Assembly (NCBI GenBank): GCA_037074765.1
Contig: JBAMDO010000002.1
Coordinates: forward strand, 1-64,000
Origin: Mansonella perstans
Lineage: Eukaryota > Nematoda > Chromadorea > Rhabditida > Onchocercidae
Length of the DNA: 64,000 bases
Direction: 5' to 3'
The position numbers were made by a program, and so were the translations under genes. The notes under the pieces were generated by a model. The model had not been told where the DNA came from, searched no databases, and saw only the letters and a program-made list of their open reading frames with translations. Within the stretch, counting starts at the first letter, position 1, and each line of letters begins with the position of its first letter. Shown one piece after another: positions 36,640 through 50,302 of the stretch.

Positions 36640-39600
36640 CTCTATTTATCTCTAACCTTATGTTTTTATATATTTATCTTCAAAGATGGATTTGTTCACA
36701 TCCTTAATCTTACATTTGTATGTAAAATTCTATAAAAAAACATTTATTAACATATCAATCTTTCCTATCTATCTCTATCTGTACAATGCAATGAAATCTA
36801 TATGTGTACTCTCTATTCTTTACTCTCACATTTATATCTGCAACTACTATGTTCACATTTCCTTACATCTATGTTTGTATCTTCATCTTCATATTTCATT
36901 ATATTTCTTCATTTCTACCTTTGTACGTTTAGCAATTTTCCGCATGACCATTAGTTGACACTACTTTGTCATCTGTTTTCTTCTCTTTAAAACATTTGTG
37001 ATGTGTGTTTCTTTTTTTAGCAAATATAAATTTGAATAACTTTTAAATTTCAATTTAATATAAAAGCACAATTATGTTGTAGTAAAGTATTACTTATCAT
37101 TGTCGAGAAATCAAAATAATTTTTGTATTATAAATTTATTTTGCAATAATTATGAGATAATTAATGTTCTTTGCAATAATTCAAAATTTCATAACTTTTG
37201 CAAATTCAAACAGTTTACTAGAAATAGTTTCTCAGTATAGATCTTTTGTAAAATCGAAATTTCAATAGATTGTTTACTCCATTCCTATCATTTTTATTGA
37301 TCTTCAATTTACTGCTTGTTTATTACTTTTATCCAGTGACCTCTGACCAATGATTTAGAATTTAATTTGAATGGTCAAGACGGATAAAGACATCCATTAT
37401 ATAAGCAGCTTTAATAGAGATTGATTAGGAGTCAGTTTTCAGTTCTATGTACAAGAATTACTGGTTATCTCAGATATAGCTGTAACTGTATCCTCTGTAT
37501 TCGCTGTATTCGGTACCGGAATTCTCAAATTGTTCAACTTTCGAATTTTCGCTAATAGTTTGCACCATAATCAATAAACCTTTATTGAAATTTCTTGTGT
37601 CATTGTCGAGGAATAGTGGAAACTTCTTCATTGCTCTCTTTCTTTGTTATTTTCTGTATTCCAAAAACTTTTTGCTTTTCACGACAGTCATTATTATATT
37701 ATGTATATTACATTAGTATATGTATGTATTACATTATATATTGTTAACAAATTTATTAATTTTAATCTTAATGAAATTAAATTCAAAATCTTGCTCGAAC
37801 ATTATTTGAATTATCATTTGAAATAAATTTAGCAGTGTTTTAATGAGCAGTTTTCTTAGCAATTATTTTAAATTTTAAAAATATCCAACTTTTGAAACAT
37901 AGAATGAAAGTTTATTTTTCTACTTTGGTGTTTTAATTGTTTTTTTTTTTCATTTTTTGAGAATAATGTTTTCTTTGCTAATTTTTTTTGCATTTTTCCA
38001 TGTCGGTATTTTTTTCCCACACGAATTTCTCTTCCTTATTTTCATTTTGCGGCAACAAAGAAAGCCGCCATTCCATCGATCAGTTCATTCATTTTAATAG
38101 TTTTTTTCTTTTCGAATAGCAATGCAAAGTATTTTCTTCCGTCATTCTTTATGTCTGTTTTTTTCAAATATTATTTTTTATAAACGGTAAACCTTTTCTT
38201 TTTTCCAACCAAAAACAGCAAAAGTGCTGAATTGATTGAATTAAATTTAATTTAAATATGCAAATTTCCTTAATTAAATGTCAATAATTGAATAAAATGC
38301 AGCATTTCGATTTTTATTTCCAGAAATTTCAAAAGTTTTAAAAATCGGAACCCGTAGTTTCAAACAGTTTACTCACTAATTCATACATTTTTCTCGCTGA
38401 TCCAATTTATCAATGATTCATCACTTTTGCTGATTTATCTTCAATTTCACTTTAAACTTTCCCGATTAGTTTGTGTTTGAACATCGTAGCAACAGAGCAG
38501 CATATCATTATTTTGTGTGTTCTAATTTCGAGCAGATCGATTGTTAAATTAATTTTCATTCAAAAAATTCCAGTTTTAATTATTTCAGTTGTAAGCAGCT
38601 GTTGAAAATTCATTTTTATATTTTAATTAATGCTAATGATTGATTTTTGTTAGTCAAGCATGATGAATGTATTTGATCTCATTACATTTCTTTAAACTTA
38701 ACTGATGATAACAAACAATATAGAATGGTTAATCAAATAAATTAGGAACGCCATCTGTATCATATATCTCTTGATTAACAGAGAATTCTATTGTCCTGTA
38801 CAACTATACTTTTCTGTATTGATTTGTAAAAAGTTTACAATTGAAAAATGGATAGAAGATAAGGATATATCACTAATTTGAGGTTGAGAGATAAAGGTAC
38901 CATAAATTCCGCAATAAGCTGCCATTTCCTTTGCTGTTACACGAGAGTCTTAACTGTGTTCTTGAGAAAATCTTTAGAAGGAAAAATTCATTCCTCATCA
39001 ACTTCATCATTAAATTTATGAAAATGCTTCTTTTGTTCTGCATAAAATTTTTTTCTCACAAATTTTTTAGATTAATAATCAATAATTGATTTCAGGTTAA
39101 AATTAATAATACTACCATATATTTTTTATGTAAATAAGCATATTTATGGATGAGTTTTAATTGCTAATTTTTATCTTAACTCAGCTAAATTTGTTTCCGT
39201 TTTTTTTGTTTACAAAGGGGGAATTTTACTAAGTGTCGAATATGAATTTTATGAAAGAAAAATAAACTTTTTTTGCTTTTAATTTAAAAGACAACTAACA
39301 GAGTAATATTGAACTTTGAAAAATTTTTTGCATACAGTAAAATATTACATCAATTTTTTTTCATTGTTGTTTTTTCCGTTTCATTTTGCAATGAAAAAAT
39401 TTCAACGAATGGATTGAGTGATTTATTATCGGTCGAATTGTGCAGTTATCAAGCTGTTTCAGAGCTATAGATTGGTTTTCAGAATCAAATAAAATTTAGA
39501 AAAGTTAACTGCTAGCTAGCTTATTTTAACAGTCTTGAAGATATAAAAGCACTGGCACTTTTTCTTTCAGTTCTTAGCAGTGATCTGGATAATTATGAAT

Positions 39601-40260
39601 TACTTTAATGGTCAGACAGTTTCAACATATTTGCATAAATAAGGGTGGTCAAATAATTTCAGAATAATTTGGTAAATAAGTGGTCAAGCAACTTTAGGTA
39701 TTGGATAAATATGTAATAGTTAAACAGTTCTATATAGTTAGGTAAAGAAGATGATCAAAAATTTCACAGTATTAGGTGAATAAGGGAGTGTCAAGCAAGT
39801 TTAAGGTAATTAGTTAAATTGATAAAATGTTTGCAAATATTTATTGAATTTTTTTGTCATTAGTATTGATTGATCGATTGCTGAAATTTCTGTTTGCAAA
39901 TATTTATTAAATTTTTTTTGTCATTAGTATCGATTGGTCGATTGCTGAAATTTCCCCAATCACTGTCATAGTTCAAATTTTATCTCAATACAACAATTTG
40001 GATTTTCAAGTTAGAAAATTTCACACTTCAACTTAAATAATTAAATATTTAAAATGAATTCAAGCAAATAGGTTAATAATAGGTTAATTTAAGATAGGCA
40101 TTCGTACACAGATTTATCAATGTGTGTTTTATTCTATCAGGAAATACTAAACAAATTTTCTTTTTCAAAAATTAAAAATTAATATTTTTGCATAAACGTT
40201 CACGCTTATATGAATAATTATTTTTATGAAGACGACTTTATTTTGCAGGTTTTGCATTTT
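36640..40260. other. Long gene-poor region upstream of the calpain gene
   Basis: About 3.6 kb of AT-rich DNA with no exon I can support. It probably contains the promoter of clp-1. At 37380-37620 a TATATAAG motif, then AATAAACC, then a TTGTGTCATTGTCGAGG end resembles a solo LTR, but no matching copy or target duplication was found. Weakly repeated 40-50-bp blocks occur at 39590-39790. Confidence 0.45.
39828..39953. repeat. 63-bp tandem duplication
   Basis: Two adjacent copies (39828-39890 and 39891-39953) start TGTTTGCAAATATTTATT and end GATTGCTGAAATTTC, differing at only a few bases. Confidence 0.95.
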
Positions 40261-40306
40261 GCAGGTCGTGACTGTACGTGTAAACGACCATTGTGTTACG
40301 AGAGTT

Positions 40307-43300
40307 ATGGAAGATGATAGAGAAGAAGAATGTGTTTTGGTAAATTTGTTTATTTCGTTGCGCTATTTTAAAATTTTGAATTAAAAAAAAATTGAAAGAT
40401 TTGAAATAAAAAGTGTTGAAGCACTATGAAAAATTTTTCGTAAAACTTTTTGAAATTCTGCAAGTTTTTTTTTCATTTTCAAATATAGTTTTGAGGATTT
40501 GCTTTATTGATGGGGAATTGTTGTCGTTGTATAAAGTGCTCATTTTAGGTTAAATTACATGAAGATGAATTTAATGGTTTAATAGGAAATATCGCAGGCA
40601 ATATCGTCCGTGACAAAATTGGCGGTACCGCAGGAAATATTCTTGGCAATCTAGTAGACAGTTTTGCTAGTCATGGAGGTATTTCTTTTGAAATTGCTTC
40701 TTTAATGCATGAATACTTAAATACTTAAAAGCAGAATTGAAGGAATGAACAAATAGCATGAATGATTACCATAGAATACCAATTTTAGATACCACCAAAT
40801 AGCTACCAGCATTAGGTACTATTTTTTTTTCACATCTATCATCGATAGGTTCAAATATAAGAAAATGCAATATGATTATGTCACTTTGCATATTTTACGT
40901 ATTAACCAAGAACCAGGTGAACAGTGAATAAAATATTAAAGGCGGAATTATTAAATTTATCAGAAAATTAATAAATATATCTTCACAAATATCACCAATA
41001 AAGGATGTAAAGATTTTTTCATCTTTGTGAATGATTTTCAGCCGGAACTGGAAACAGAGAATATGGACAAGCTGGTGGATACGGAGGTGATAGATACAAT
41101 CAAGGCAATGAATATGGAAGTGATGTTTACGGCCATGGAGGATGTGGTGGTGGTGGTGGTTATAGAGATGGTGCAGGTTTTGGTGGTGGAGGAGGATATG
41201 ATAATCGTAATAGATGTAGAAATAGAGAACGCAGTACTGATAATAGCAGTGCAATTGGATTAGTTGGAAATATAATCGGTAATCAATTAATTTCAGTTGT
41301 TAGAATCTTCGAAATTCGCAATGATTTCGTCCACTTCAATTATTAAATTTTATTTTACACTCATATTTATATGTTTTAAATTTTCGCTCTCAATTTTAAT
41401 CAAAATACATCATTTAAAAAACCATCCTTTCTATTATGTTGCGAAAAATAATCGCTTAATTTTTTGTAGTGTTATCAAATTTTTAATTATACGGAAATTT
41501 AAGGTGGAATATTTGGCAGTGGAGGAAATCGTAAAGATGGTGCAGGTAGCGATGGTTACAATGATTATCGAAGTAGTGGCAGTGGTTATGATGATGGTTA
41601 TAGTCGGAAAAAATCAGGAAAAATACGTAAGCTTATATTTGATATCGTTTAGCAGATATCATTTTTTTTTTCTTTTTATCTAGATAATAAAAAAGTGAAA
41701 AAGAAAGAAATAAAACCGAAAGTATATTTTTTAATCATAGCGTGAAAAAATTAGCAGCTGTTTGTAGAGCAATAACAATTCCTGAATTTTTTTTTTTGAA
41801 CCGGCAGAACTATCAGTTCCATCCCCGTTATGTGTTGCTATGAAATCCTTATGGATACACTATTTTTGTTATTTCTTTTTTCTTCAGATTTTTTCCTTAT
41901 GCCAATTGAGAGAATTAATGGTTTATTCATGTTGATAAGAGGATTGTTTAAAAACACTAATTTTTCATCATTTAAACAGTTAATTTATGTTTTAAAATTA
42001 ATTAATCGCTCAAATTACTTGTTTTAATTAGTTAGTAAAATTCTGTAACGTTTTCAAACATAAAAAGGAAGGATAAGCGTTCAGCTTTACAAACTTTCAT
42101 ATGATATTATCAATGAAAAGCTTTTGCATTTATTGGAAACAAGTTGGTTTTTGATTTTTTCATACGATTATTCATGAAAATCTCTCTGTTCACTTTTATA
42201 TCTGTTTTTTCATCATAGAATTCATAGATTTATCTCTTCACACATTTGAACTTTCAAATGTTTTGCATTAACAAAAATGATGGAATTAATCGATAAAAGG
42301 CAATCTTTTCATCTTTCCCTCTTTATTTTTTCTTTAACTTCTTTTAGACAACAGCCATTGCTGCTTATTTAGCTCTCTTTTTCATAAAGTAAACGAAAAA
42401 TTTCTTTTTTGTCGAAATCTTCCATCCAATATGTATATTTTTTGCAAAATATACAAAAGTATTACACAACATTTACAAACATCAATCATTTTTTATTTTG
42501 CGCTTAAATCTAAAAATCAATTTTTGCATTTCGAATAAAAAAACAAAACAGTTGTTTGAAAATAAAATAAAACCATCTTAACTGAACATTTTCATTTCAC
42601 ATTTATCAATTCTTTTTGGTAGTAGCATTTAGAACTTTTTGCATCAATTGTCATTTTGTCGCAAAGTTTCCTTTTTTTTCAATTCATTCAAAATTTTTTC
42701 ATTTCACTTTTTCGCTCTGTCTTAGAAATAAAAAAAAATGAAAATTTGTCAAAAATCTTTGACATTGACGTTAAAATTCTATGCTTTTTAAAAGAGTATA
42801 ACAATTTCCATGCTGTTCATTCATTTCCTTTCTCATACTTTTCTTAAATTTTATCAAAACAACAGATAAATGAATGATTTAGAATTCTTCCATGATCATC
42901 ATTAGACGGAAGAGTAATTTTGTTTAGAACAGATAAGAAATTAGTTTTGATAAATTCACTTAAAAAAAGAGTAAAGTTAGATTGTTTCAAATATGAAAAT
43001 TCTTAATTGTCGTCACAGTAACAAATAAATAAAAATAAATCTTTTGCTGGAAAAATTATTAGAAGATAATCTGGATAATGTAACTCAGGGATATTTTAGA
43101 TAAAACCTGAAATTATTTAAGTACCATAAATATTTGAACACCTACCTAACACAGATGTTTTTGAATTTATCCATTTTTCTGTACGTTTGTACTGTTCGAT
43201 TTGCAAACAACAATTCAGTTACTTGTTGGCTTCTGTCTTAATTACAATATTTTTTTCTTTATTTAAAAAAAAGTTCGTCGAGAATTGCTTAAAAAAATAA

Positions 43301-46300
43301 ATTTAGAAATTATTTATATAAAAATGTTTCATTTATTAAAGAAAACAATCAATTTTTTGTTTCATTTGATTATGCATTAAAATGCTATTTCATTTAACGA
43401 TTTTCTTTTTGAATTCGAATTATCTTTCACAGTCAGTAAACCCTCAACAACTTACTTTATTCACTAAAAGACATAATATTCCGATTGACCATACTATCAG
43501 GACATTTGAGTTACACTACAAATTTAATGAATGAATTAAGCAGGACACTATCATATTTCTGGTATATGGTTTGAATAACCTAAAATGATTTTTTTTATAT
43601 ACTTATCGGAAAATATTGCTGTTTAAAAAAAAAAAAAGTGAAAGAAAATTTTGCAAGTTCTAATACTTCTTAGTAATTCATTTATGTTGGCAGTTCTCAT
43701 TTTGATTGATTGTTTTCATTGTTTGATTGATTAATTTTGCGGACTTAATTTGAAATTTGATTCCAGAAGAGTTAAAAAATAAATTTAGAGCAAAGATGAA
43801 ATTTATGAATTTTGCTAATCTTACTTCTTTTTCTTTCTTCTTTCTGCTTCTTTTTCGAAAAATCTCTTCCGGAATAGTTCAGTCGGATAAGCACAAAATT
43901 TGTGGAATTGTTGAATATTTTCGGAAGAAAAATGAGCAAGATTGCTTAGAATTGGGCTTTTTGTTCTTTGTAATTATTATTTTGGAAGTTTTTTTCCATT
44001 TTTCCAGATGTTAGAATGTCTCACTTTTACATTGCATCTTTTATCAATATTTCCATATGCTATGAGTGTTTTAGTTCAAGTGTGAATTCATTTTTTGTTT
44101 TATATAATTAAAATTGCTTCACGGCATTTAATATTCAACAAAATTCAACGGAAATGCCCAATATACTGACATGCTGTGTGGATCCGGAACGTGATCGTTC
44201 CGGTGAAGATGAAATGAAATGTAACATTTTTAAAGGTAATTGAAAGTTCTTACCGGTCAAAAGGCATTTTTTTAAATTTGGATTTTCCGGTTACTAAATT
44301 CAAATTTGCAACCAATTATATATGGCAGAAAATTTTAAAAGTTCATCCATATTTCAGGTGATCAAATTGGTGATATCATCGGTGGCTTCGTCTCAGGTGG
44401 AGCAGGCGGTGGCAATGATAGTTCTCATGGTGATTTCTTTATAGATAAATGAATTTTTCCCTTTTATTTTGCTAAAATTTTCTATAAAAAAGTGGCTTTT
44501 GCTTGTCAGCCTCAATTATTTCAGGTGGTAGTGGTGCTATCAATATTGATGATATTGGTGGTATCATTAGTGGCCTAGCTGGACCAGGCAGTAAAGGTCA
44601 GAAGCTTGGCGGCCTCATCAGTGGTATTGGCGGATTAATTGGCAACAAGGGAGGACAGTATAGAAATGGAGGCATTTTTTTAATCATACCATCGTTTTCT
44701 TGATTTTGTTTAACTTTTCGCGGATTGATTTAGCAGCAGATTTTTAAGTTCATTAGGGAGTAGAAATTGATATCATATTGTTTATTATGAGCGGAAAATG
44801 ATTCATAAGATTTTCCAAGTTTTCTTGCAAATTCTTACTAACTTTATTTTTTTTAAAAAATTTCAGTTTTTTAAAAGCAGTATACTGAATTAAAAAAAAA
44901 AAAAAATGATCGTGATAATGACTTTTTATTCAACTTTTTGTAAATTTCAGGCCCGAATGTAAATCCAAATAATTTAAGCGGTGGTATGACAGATGTTGTA
45001 AGCGGTCTTGTCGGGCATTTAGCTCACCGTTACCTTAATGTTGATCCAGCTACGGGACGTATTATCGGTTCCATTGCTGGCAATCTTATTTTCAATCTAG
45101 GTAAGTTATCTCGTCAAAATTTTTTCTAGTAACCAGAGTATTAAATTTCTTTAATCGCTTATCGGTGTTAAAATTGAAATTTTTTTCCAGGTGGCAAAGA
45201 CAACATGCTTGGGACTGTGGGCAAAGTCGTTTTAGACAATATTATCAGTGGTAAATTCAAGCGGAAGGTATTTTGTTAGTTTATTCTACAAAGACTATGA
45301 AATTTTGAAAACATCCCTGTTTCTCATGCTTTAAATCTGATTTCTGTCTCTTGTTCCAAGCGCGAACATTTAGTAATGGTGCAACCAACGGATAACATCA
45401 GGGAAGCAGTTGCTTTCCCGAAAGTTTAGGATTTTTTTGACGGAGAATCCTTCCTGCTAATTTTTTTTCGCACAAGATTTTATATCCATAGGTTGATCCA
45501 TACATACCACCAGAACCGACACGACGCCTATATCCGCCAATACCTGATAGAAGAGCAGAGGAAGCACTTGATTTCTACGCAGAAAGAGATCGTTGTCTTT
45601 CTGTAGGTTACTATTTTTTCATGCTGCAAATTAAATATTTTTAATTGAAAATTCTGAAGCTCATTATAAAATAACGCGAAACTAATGTTTGTGGAAATTT
45701 ATAAAGAAGATTTTCAGGAACGAAAGCTTTTTGAAGATCATCAATTTCCGGCTCATGATAGGAGCTTATTCTTCAGCCGACATCCACCCAAACAAATCGA
45801 ATGGAGACGACCGGGAGTTTGTTTCAAGAATTTCATTTTTTCTTATTTTTAAGTTTCTTTTCATATATTCTCAGAAAGTCACTTTATTATTTTTTTAGGA
45901 AATATGTGACAGTCCGCTTTTGCTCTACGAAGGGCAATCACGTTTCGATGTAGTACAGGGTGAATTAGGTGACTGCTGGCTTTTAGCTGCTGCCGCAAAT
46001 CTTACATTGAAAGATGAGCTCTTTTATCGAGTTGTACCACCGGATCAAAGCTTTACCGAAAATTATGCTGGTTCGTTGGTTTAATTAAAATTATTCACAA
46101 CATTCTCAACTCAAAACTCAGTTTCTTTCCTCACTTAATTTTCTATTTTCTCTTAGTGAATTTTATCAAAACTTTTGAAAATTGAAGGCATATTTCATTT
46201 TCAATTCTGGCATTATGGCAGTTGGGTTGATGTTGTCATCGATGATCGTTTGCCAACATCTACAAATGGCGAATTATTGTACATGCATTCCAGAGATAAC

Positions 46301-49300
46301 AACGAATTTTGGAGTGCTCTCTTGGAAAAAGCATATGCAAAGTGAGTTCTTTTTATTTTTTTTTTTTAAAAATACTTGAAATGAATGGTTTGCTGGTAGA
46401 TGTTGAAAATTATTTTTTATTGGCGAATAAAATGCAAGTCATCAGATAATCTTTTTGAATCAGTTAATGCATTCTGAAATCTTTTTCGGAAATTAGAGTT
46501 TCATATAAATAGCACTTTGAGTAGGACACTTATAAATAGATTAGTAGAGAATTTATCATAAAGATAATTTATGATAAAATAAATAGAGAATTTATCATTA
46601 AACATAAATTATAAATTAACTTCAGTTCATTCTGAAATTTAGTGCTGAGTTTCTAATTTAAGACTTCATGGTTCGTACGAAGCACTAAAAGGTGGTACAA
46701 CAAGTGAAGCGTTAGAGGATTTCACGGGTGGTTTGACAGAATTTTTTGATCTCACACAACCTCCTAAGCATTTGATGGAAATGATGATGAAAGGCTTTGA
46801 AATGGGTTCATTATTTGGTTGCAGTATTGAAGTAAGTTTTTTCCTATAGATCACATATATTTCAAAGTTTTTGCATTAAAGACTGAGTTTCTTGATTTAA
46901 AATCTATTTAATTGTTTTTTTTTATGCTTAAAATTTCGAGATACTATCTACTGTTACCGAACGTTAATGAAGTTAATCATGAAGTTTCGTTCAGCAATTC
47001 TAGGAAATTTTTTTAGTGGAGAAGAAATGACTTTAATTTTGTACAATTTCAGGCAGATCCATATGAGTGGGAAGCACGATTGCCCAATGGCTTAGTGAAA
47101 GGTCATGCATACAGTATAACAGCGATGAGAATGGTAAAACATTTCACACTTTTTTTTGTCTGTCGCATAGCAATTTCACGTTTGTTTCCAAATATTTTAT
47201 TTTAAGGTGAATGAACCACGTGGTAAGATACCATTACTGCGTATACGTAATCCGTGGGGTAATGAACATGAATGGAATGGTGCATGGTCGGATAACTCAG
47301 CTGAATGGAAGTATATTTCTCAGCAGCAACGCAATGAGATGGGTTTAGTTTTTGCACATGATGGAGAATTTTGGTTAGTTTTAATGCTGTTTAATTGATT
47401 TACAGTATCAACTAAATTCAAGGATCCATAATTCTTTTTTCTAAATGTTGCAATACAAAGAAGATCGCCATCCATGACTTTTCATATGTATTTATTCCGT
47501 TTTGCAAATAATTGTTCTGTTACAGTGACCTGTTGTCAGTAACCCAATGCTATAATTCTATTCACTTTATCCATCCCACAAGTAGACTTACAGTTTTTTA
47601 GTTGTCTTATTTGCTCATTATCGAAAAGTTGATGAAAACTCAACAAAAATTACTCATTGTTTGCTTTACTTTATTGCTTTATTCTGCTTACTTTGCTCTC
47701 TCTTGACGTTTTACATCTGTTTTATTTTGCATAGACATTTGAAGTGCAATGAATTCGATTTCTAGGATGGCATTTAAAGATTTCATGCGTTATTTTGAAA
47801 AAATGGAGATATGTAATTTGGGTCCAGAAGTTATGGATGAGGTGTGTTTTTTCTTTTTGCAAATATAATGTAACGACGTTTTCTTTTTAATATTCATATT
47901 TTCATTAATAAATGATTGCGCGTATAGGTTTATCAAATGACTGGTGTCAAATCGTCGCAAAATTCTTGGGCAACATATACCCACAACGGCGCTTGGATTA
48001 AAAATCAAACAGCTGGAGGATGCAGGAATTACATCCGTATGCAAATTTTGTTTACCATTTCTATATTTCTTTCTTTTTTTCAACATTTCCTAAGCGTCAC
48101 TGGTCTGTTGTTGTAATGTCAGTTTGATAAGAAACGTATTATAATCATTAAACTTTACTTTAAAAGATTTAACATAAGCGTATTCTAATTTGTCCAAAAA
48201 AAAAAAAAAAAGCATTACTAGTACTCTTTCTCATGATTTTTACTTACTGGTTAAAATTAAAGCACGCATCTTTTAGAGACATTTGCAATGAATCCTCAAT
48301 ATCGTATCCAGGTGACAGATTCGGACCCATATGATGATGATAACTTGTGTACAGTGATAATTGCAGTGTTGCAAAAGTATCGACGTGAGCTGAAACATTT
48401 GGGTGTCGAGAATTTAGCTATAGGATTTGCTGTCTATGATGTAAAATCATCCTTTTTTCCTTTTTCACTGAAATAATGCATTTAAACTAATATTGAAGCC
48501 TTAGCTATCAATAGCTTTATCAGTAGAAAAGGGAATACGAAATAATCTGACAATTGGTATTTTCAGATTTCATGAAAACTGATGTGGAGTGAATTTGTAA
48601 CTTTGAGTTTTGAGAGATTTATTGCAAATGAATATTTGCTTTGCTTTTATAATTTCTCGACTAGCAATAAGTAACAATAAATTTGCAGAAAATATGTTAT
48701 GTTGGTGTAGTATTCGAAATGAAATTTTTTAATACGCTTTTATTCTTGGTTATTTGCAAGAAAATAATTTTGGGTCGTTAATCAGCATTGATCCATTGTA
48801 TTTCTTTTTCTAGGTTGGAGATTTTAACGGGCGTTTAACACGCGAATATTTCCAGCGACATAAATCATGTGCTAGAAGTGCTGCGTTCATTAATTTACGC
48901 GAAGTAATTATTTTTGAATTATTCCGATTTAATTATTGAAATAAAAATGCTGCTCCAGAAATTATATACAGATATTGTTTAACTTTATCTTCTTGTACAC
49001 TCAGTTTGTTCTTTCAAATTTAAACTTGTGATTGATTGATTTTAGATTGCATAATTTCATTCTTATTATTGCAGGTAACTGCTCGTTTTCGATTCCCACC
49101 GGGAAATTACGTAATTGTACCGTCGACATTTGAACCAAATGAAGAAGCGGAATTTATGCTTCGAATTTATACAAATGGTTTTATTGAATCAGAGTAAGTA
49201 TATAATTTTTTCCGAAGACTTTAAAATTTTCAAATTGTTTAACAAATTTCTTCATAGCACATGATACGCAGACAATATAGCATGTCGGTCATATATCTAA

Positions 49301-49384
49301 CCAACTAAATTTTTCCTTTCAAAGCCAAACAATTCGAGTTTAAAAAATTTCAAAATAAAATTTTTTTTTTTCAGGCAGCTGTGA
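40307..49384 (+). CDS. clp-1: Calpain, CLP-1 type (glycine-rich N-terminus)
   Basis: Calcium-dependent cysteine protease, orthologous in layout to C. elegans CLP-1. Twenty-one exons, 829 residues, phases consistent: 40307-40339, 40549-40678, 41042-41278, 41504-41626, 44358-44429, 44525-44671, 44951-45100, 45191-45267, 45492-45602, 45718-45816, 45899-46070, 46188-46341, 46663-46831, 47053-47133, 47207-47373, 47766-47841, 47928-48036, 48277-48440, 48814-48903, 49075-49193, 49375-49384. It starts [11 protein letters not shown] and then has a Gly-rich domain. The catalytic triad is present: Cys in [13 protein letters not shown], His in VKGHAYSIT, Asn in [14 protein letters not shown]. The C2-like domain follows, ending FIESEQL. 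No EF-hand domain, as in nematode CLP-1. One intron uses a GC donor (44672). A strong acceptor at 40264 just before the start fits 5' UTR or spliced-leader splicing. Confidence 0.96.
44154..44235 (+). CDS. clp-1: Alternative first coding exon of clp-1
   Basis: An ATG at 44154 opens [20 protein letters not shown] and continues to a good GT donor after 44235 in exactly the phase (one base) needed to join the exon at 44358. The long upstream intron (41627-44357, 2.7 kb) could hold its promoter. The product would skip the first four exons (about half of the Gly-rich region) and gain an N-terminal Cys pair, a possible lipid-attachment site. I infer a second transcript; no expression evidence can be read from DNA. 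Confidence 0.7.
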
Positions 49385-50302
49385 ATTTTGACCAAAGAAT
49401 ACAGTCGTAATAGTCATTATCAACCTCAGTTTATTGCAATTTATTATTTCGGATTAAATTTCCGAAGAATACATTTATTTATTGTTGCTTTCATATATCC
49501 GCCCAGATATTATACTTATAATCGTTTTTTACAATTAATTTATATTAATATTGTTTGTTTTTTAATAGCGACGATTGCATTTGTTTATTATTTATGATAT
49601 GAATTTTTGGATAAAATTTTTTGCAACGGAAATTTCAACTAAAGCGTAAGTGGTGATTTTGTCCCGGAAAATTGAAAAATACCTTTATTTGTTTGTTTAA
49701 AAAGAACATAATTTTGTCGGGATACTTTGGTCAGTCAGTCTTTGTGATATATTCAAATGACCGGCAATGTTCAGTGAATTCAGTGCATTTGTTTTAATAC
49801 TTTCGACAATTTTTCGCATACTGATATTGCTTTCAATTGCAGATTTGGGCTTCAATAATGCATGTTGGCTTTTCATGAGATATGATGGGTAATCAGGTTC
49901 CCATCGGGTTTTACTTTGCTGAACATAGCTAGCAGGATGCACTGATATTGTCAGGCTATCATAAGTTTAATTCATCGTTTATTTGATAGGAATGGCTCTA
50001 GGAATTTTGGATGTTGTTATTGGAGATTTCGAGAGGAATGGATGGGGAATTATCAAATATATTGAGATAAGAAGATATCGAATCATTATTGGGTTATTTT
50101 AAATTGGGTCACCTCATTAATCATTTGTTGAAGTAATTAATTATTTTTGTATAGCAGCCGGACATAATTTTTTGTTTCATGAAGCATCAAGTTAGTAACT
50201 GTTCATTTGAGGCCAATAATTGATTACTTAAATAATTTAAATAGCTGGAAAAGGATTATATTATATAAAATAAAAAGTAATTTTAGGCTGAAATAAAAAC
50301 GA
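49385..50302. other. Intergenic, clp-1 / IMMP2L, with an unassigned minus-strand frame
   Basis: About 0.9 kb. An 81-codon minus-strand frame at 49697-49942 has ordinary amino-acid composition and an acceptor-like AATATCAG just before it, but no recognisable family, so it is not called. Bases 50120-50302 are the IMMP2L upstream sequence duplicated in inverted form near 35.6-35.8 kb. Confidence 0.45.

Noticed and set aside
40895..41263. His-rich minus-strand frame and Val-rich plus-strand frame near 41 kb
   Set aside because: They are off-frame readings of the Gly-rich exon 41042-41278 of clp-1.
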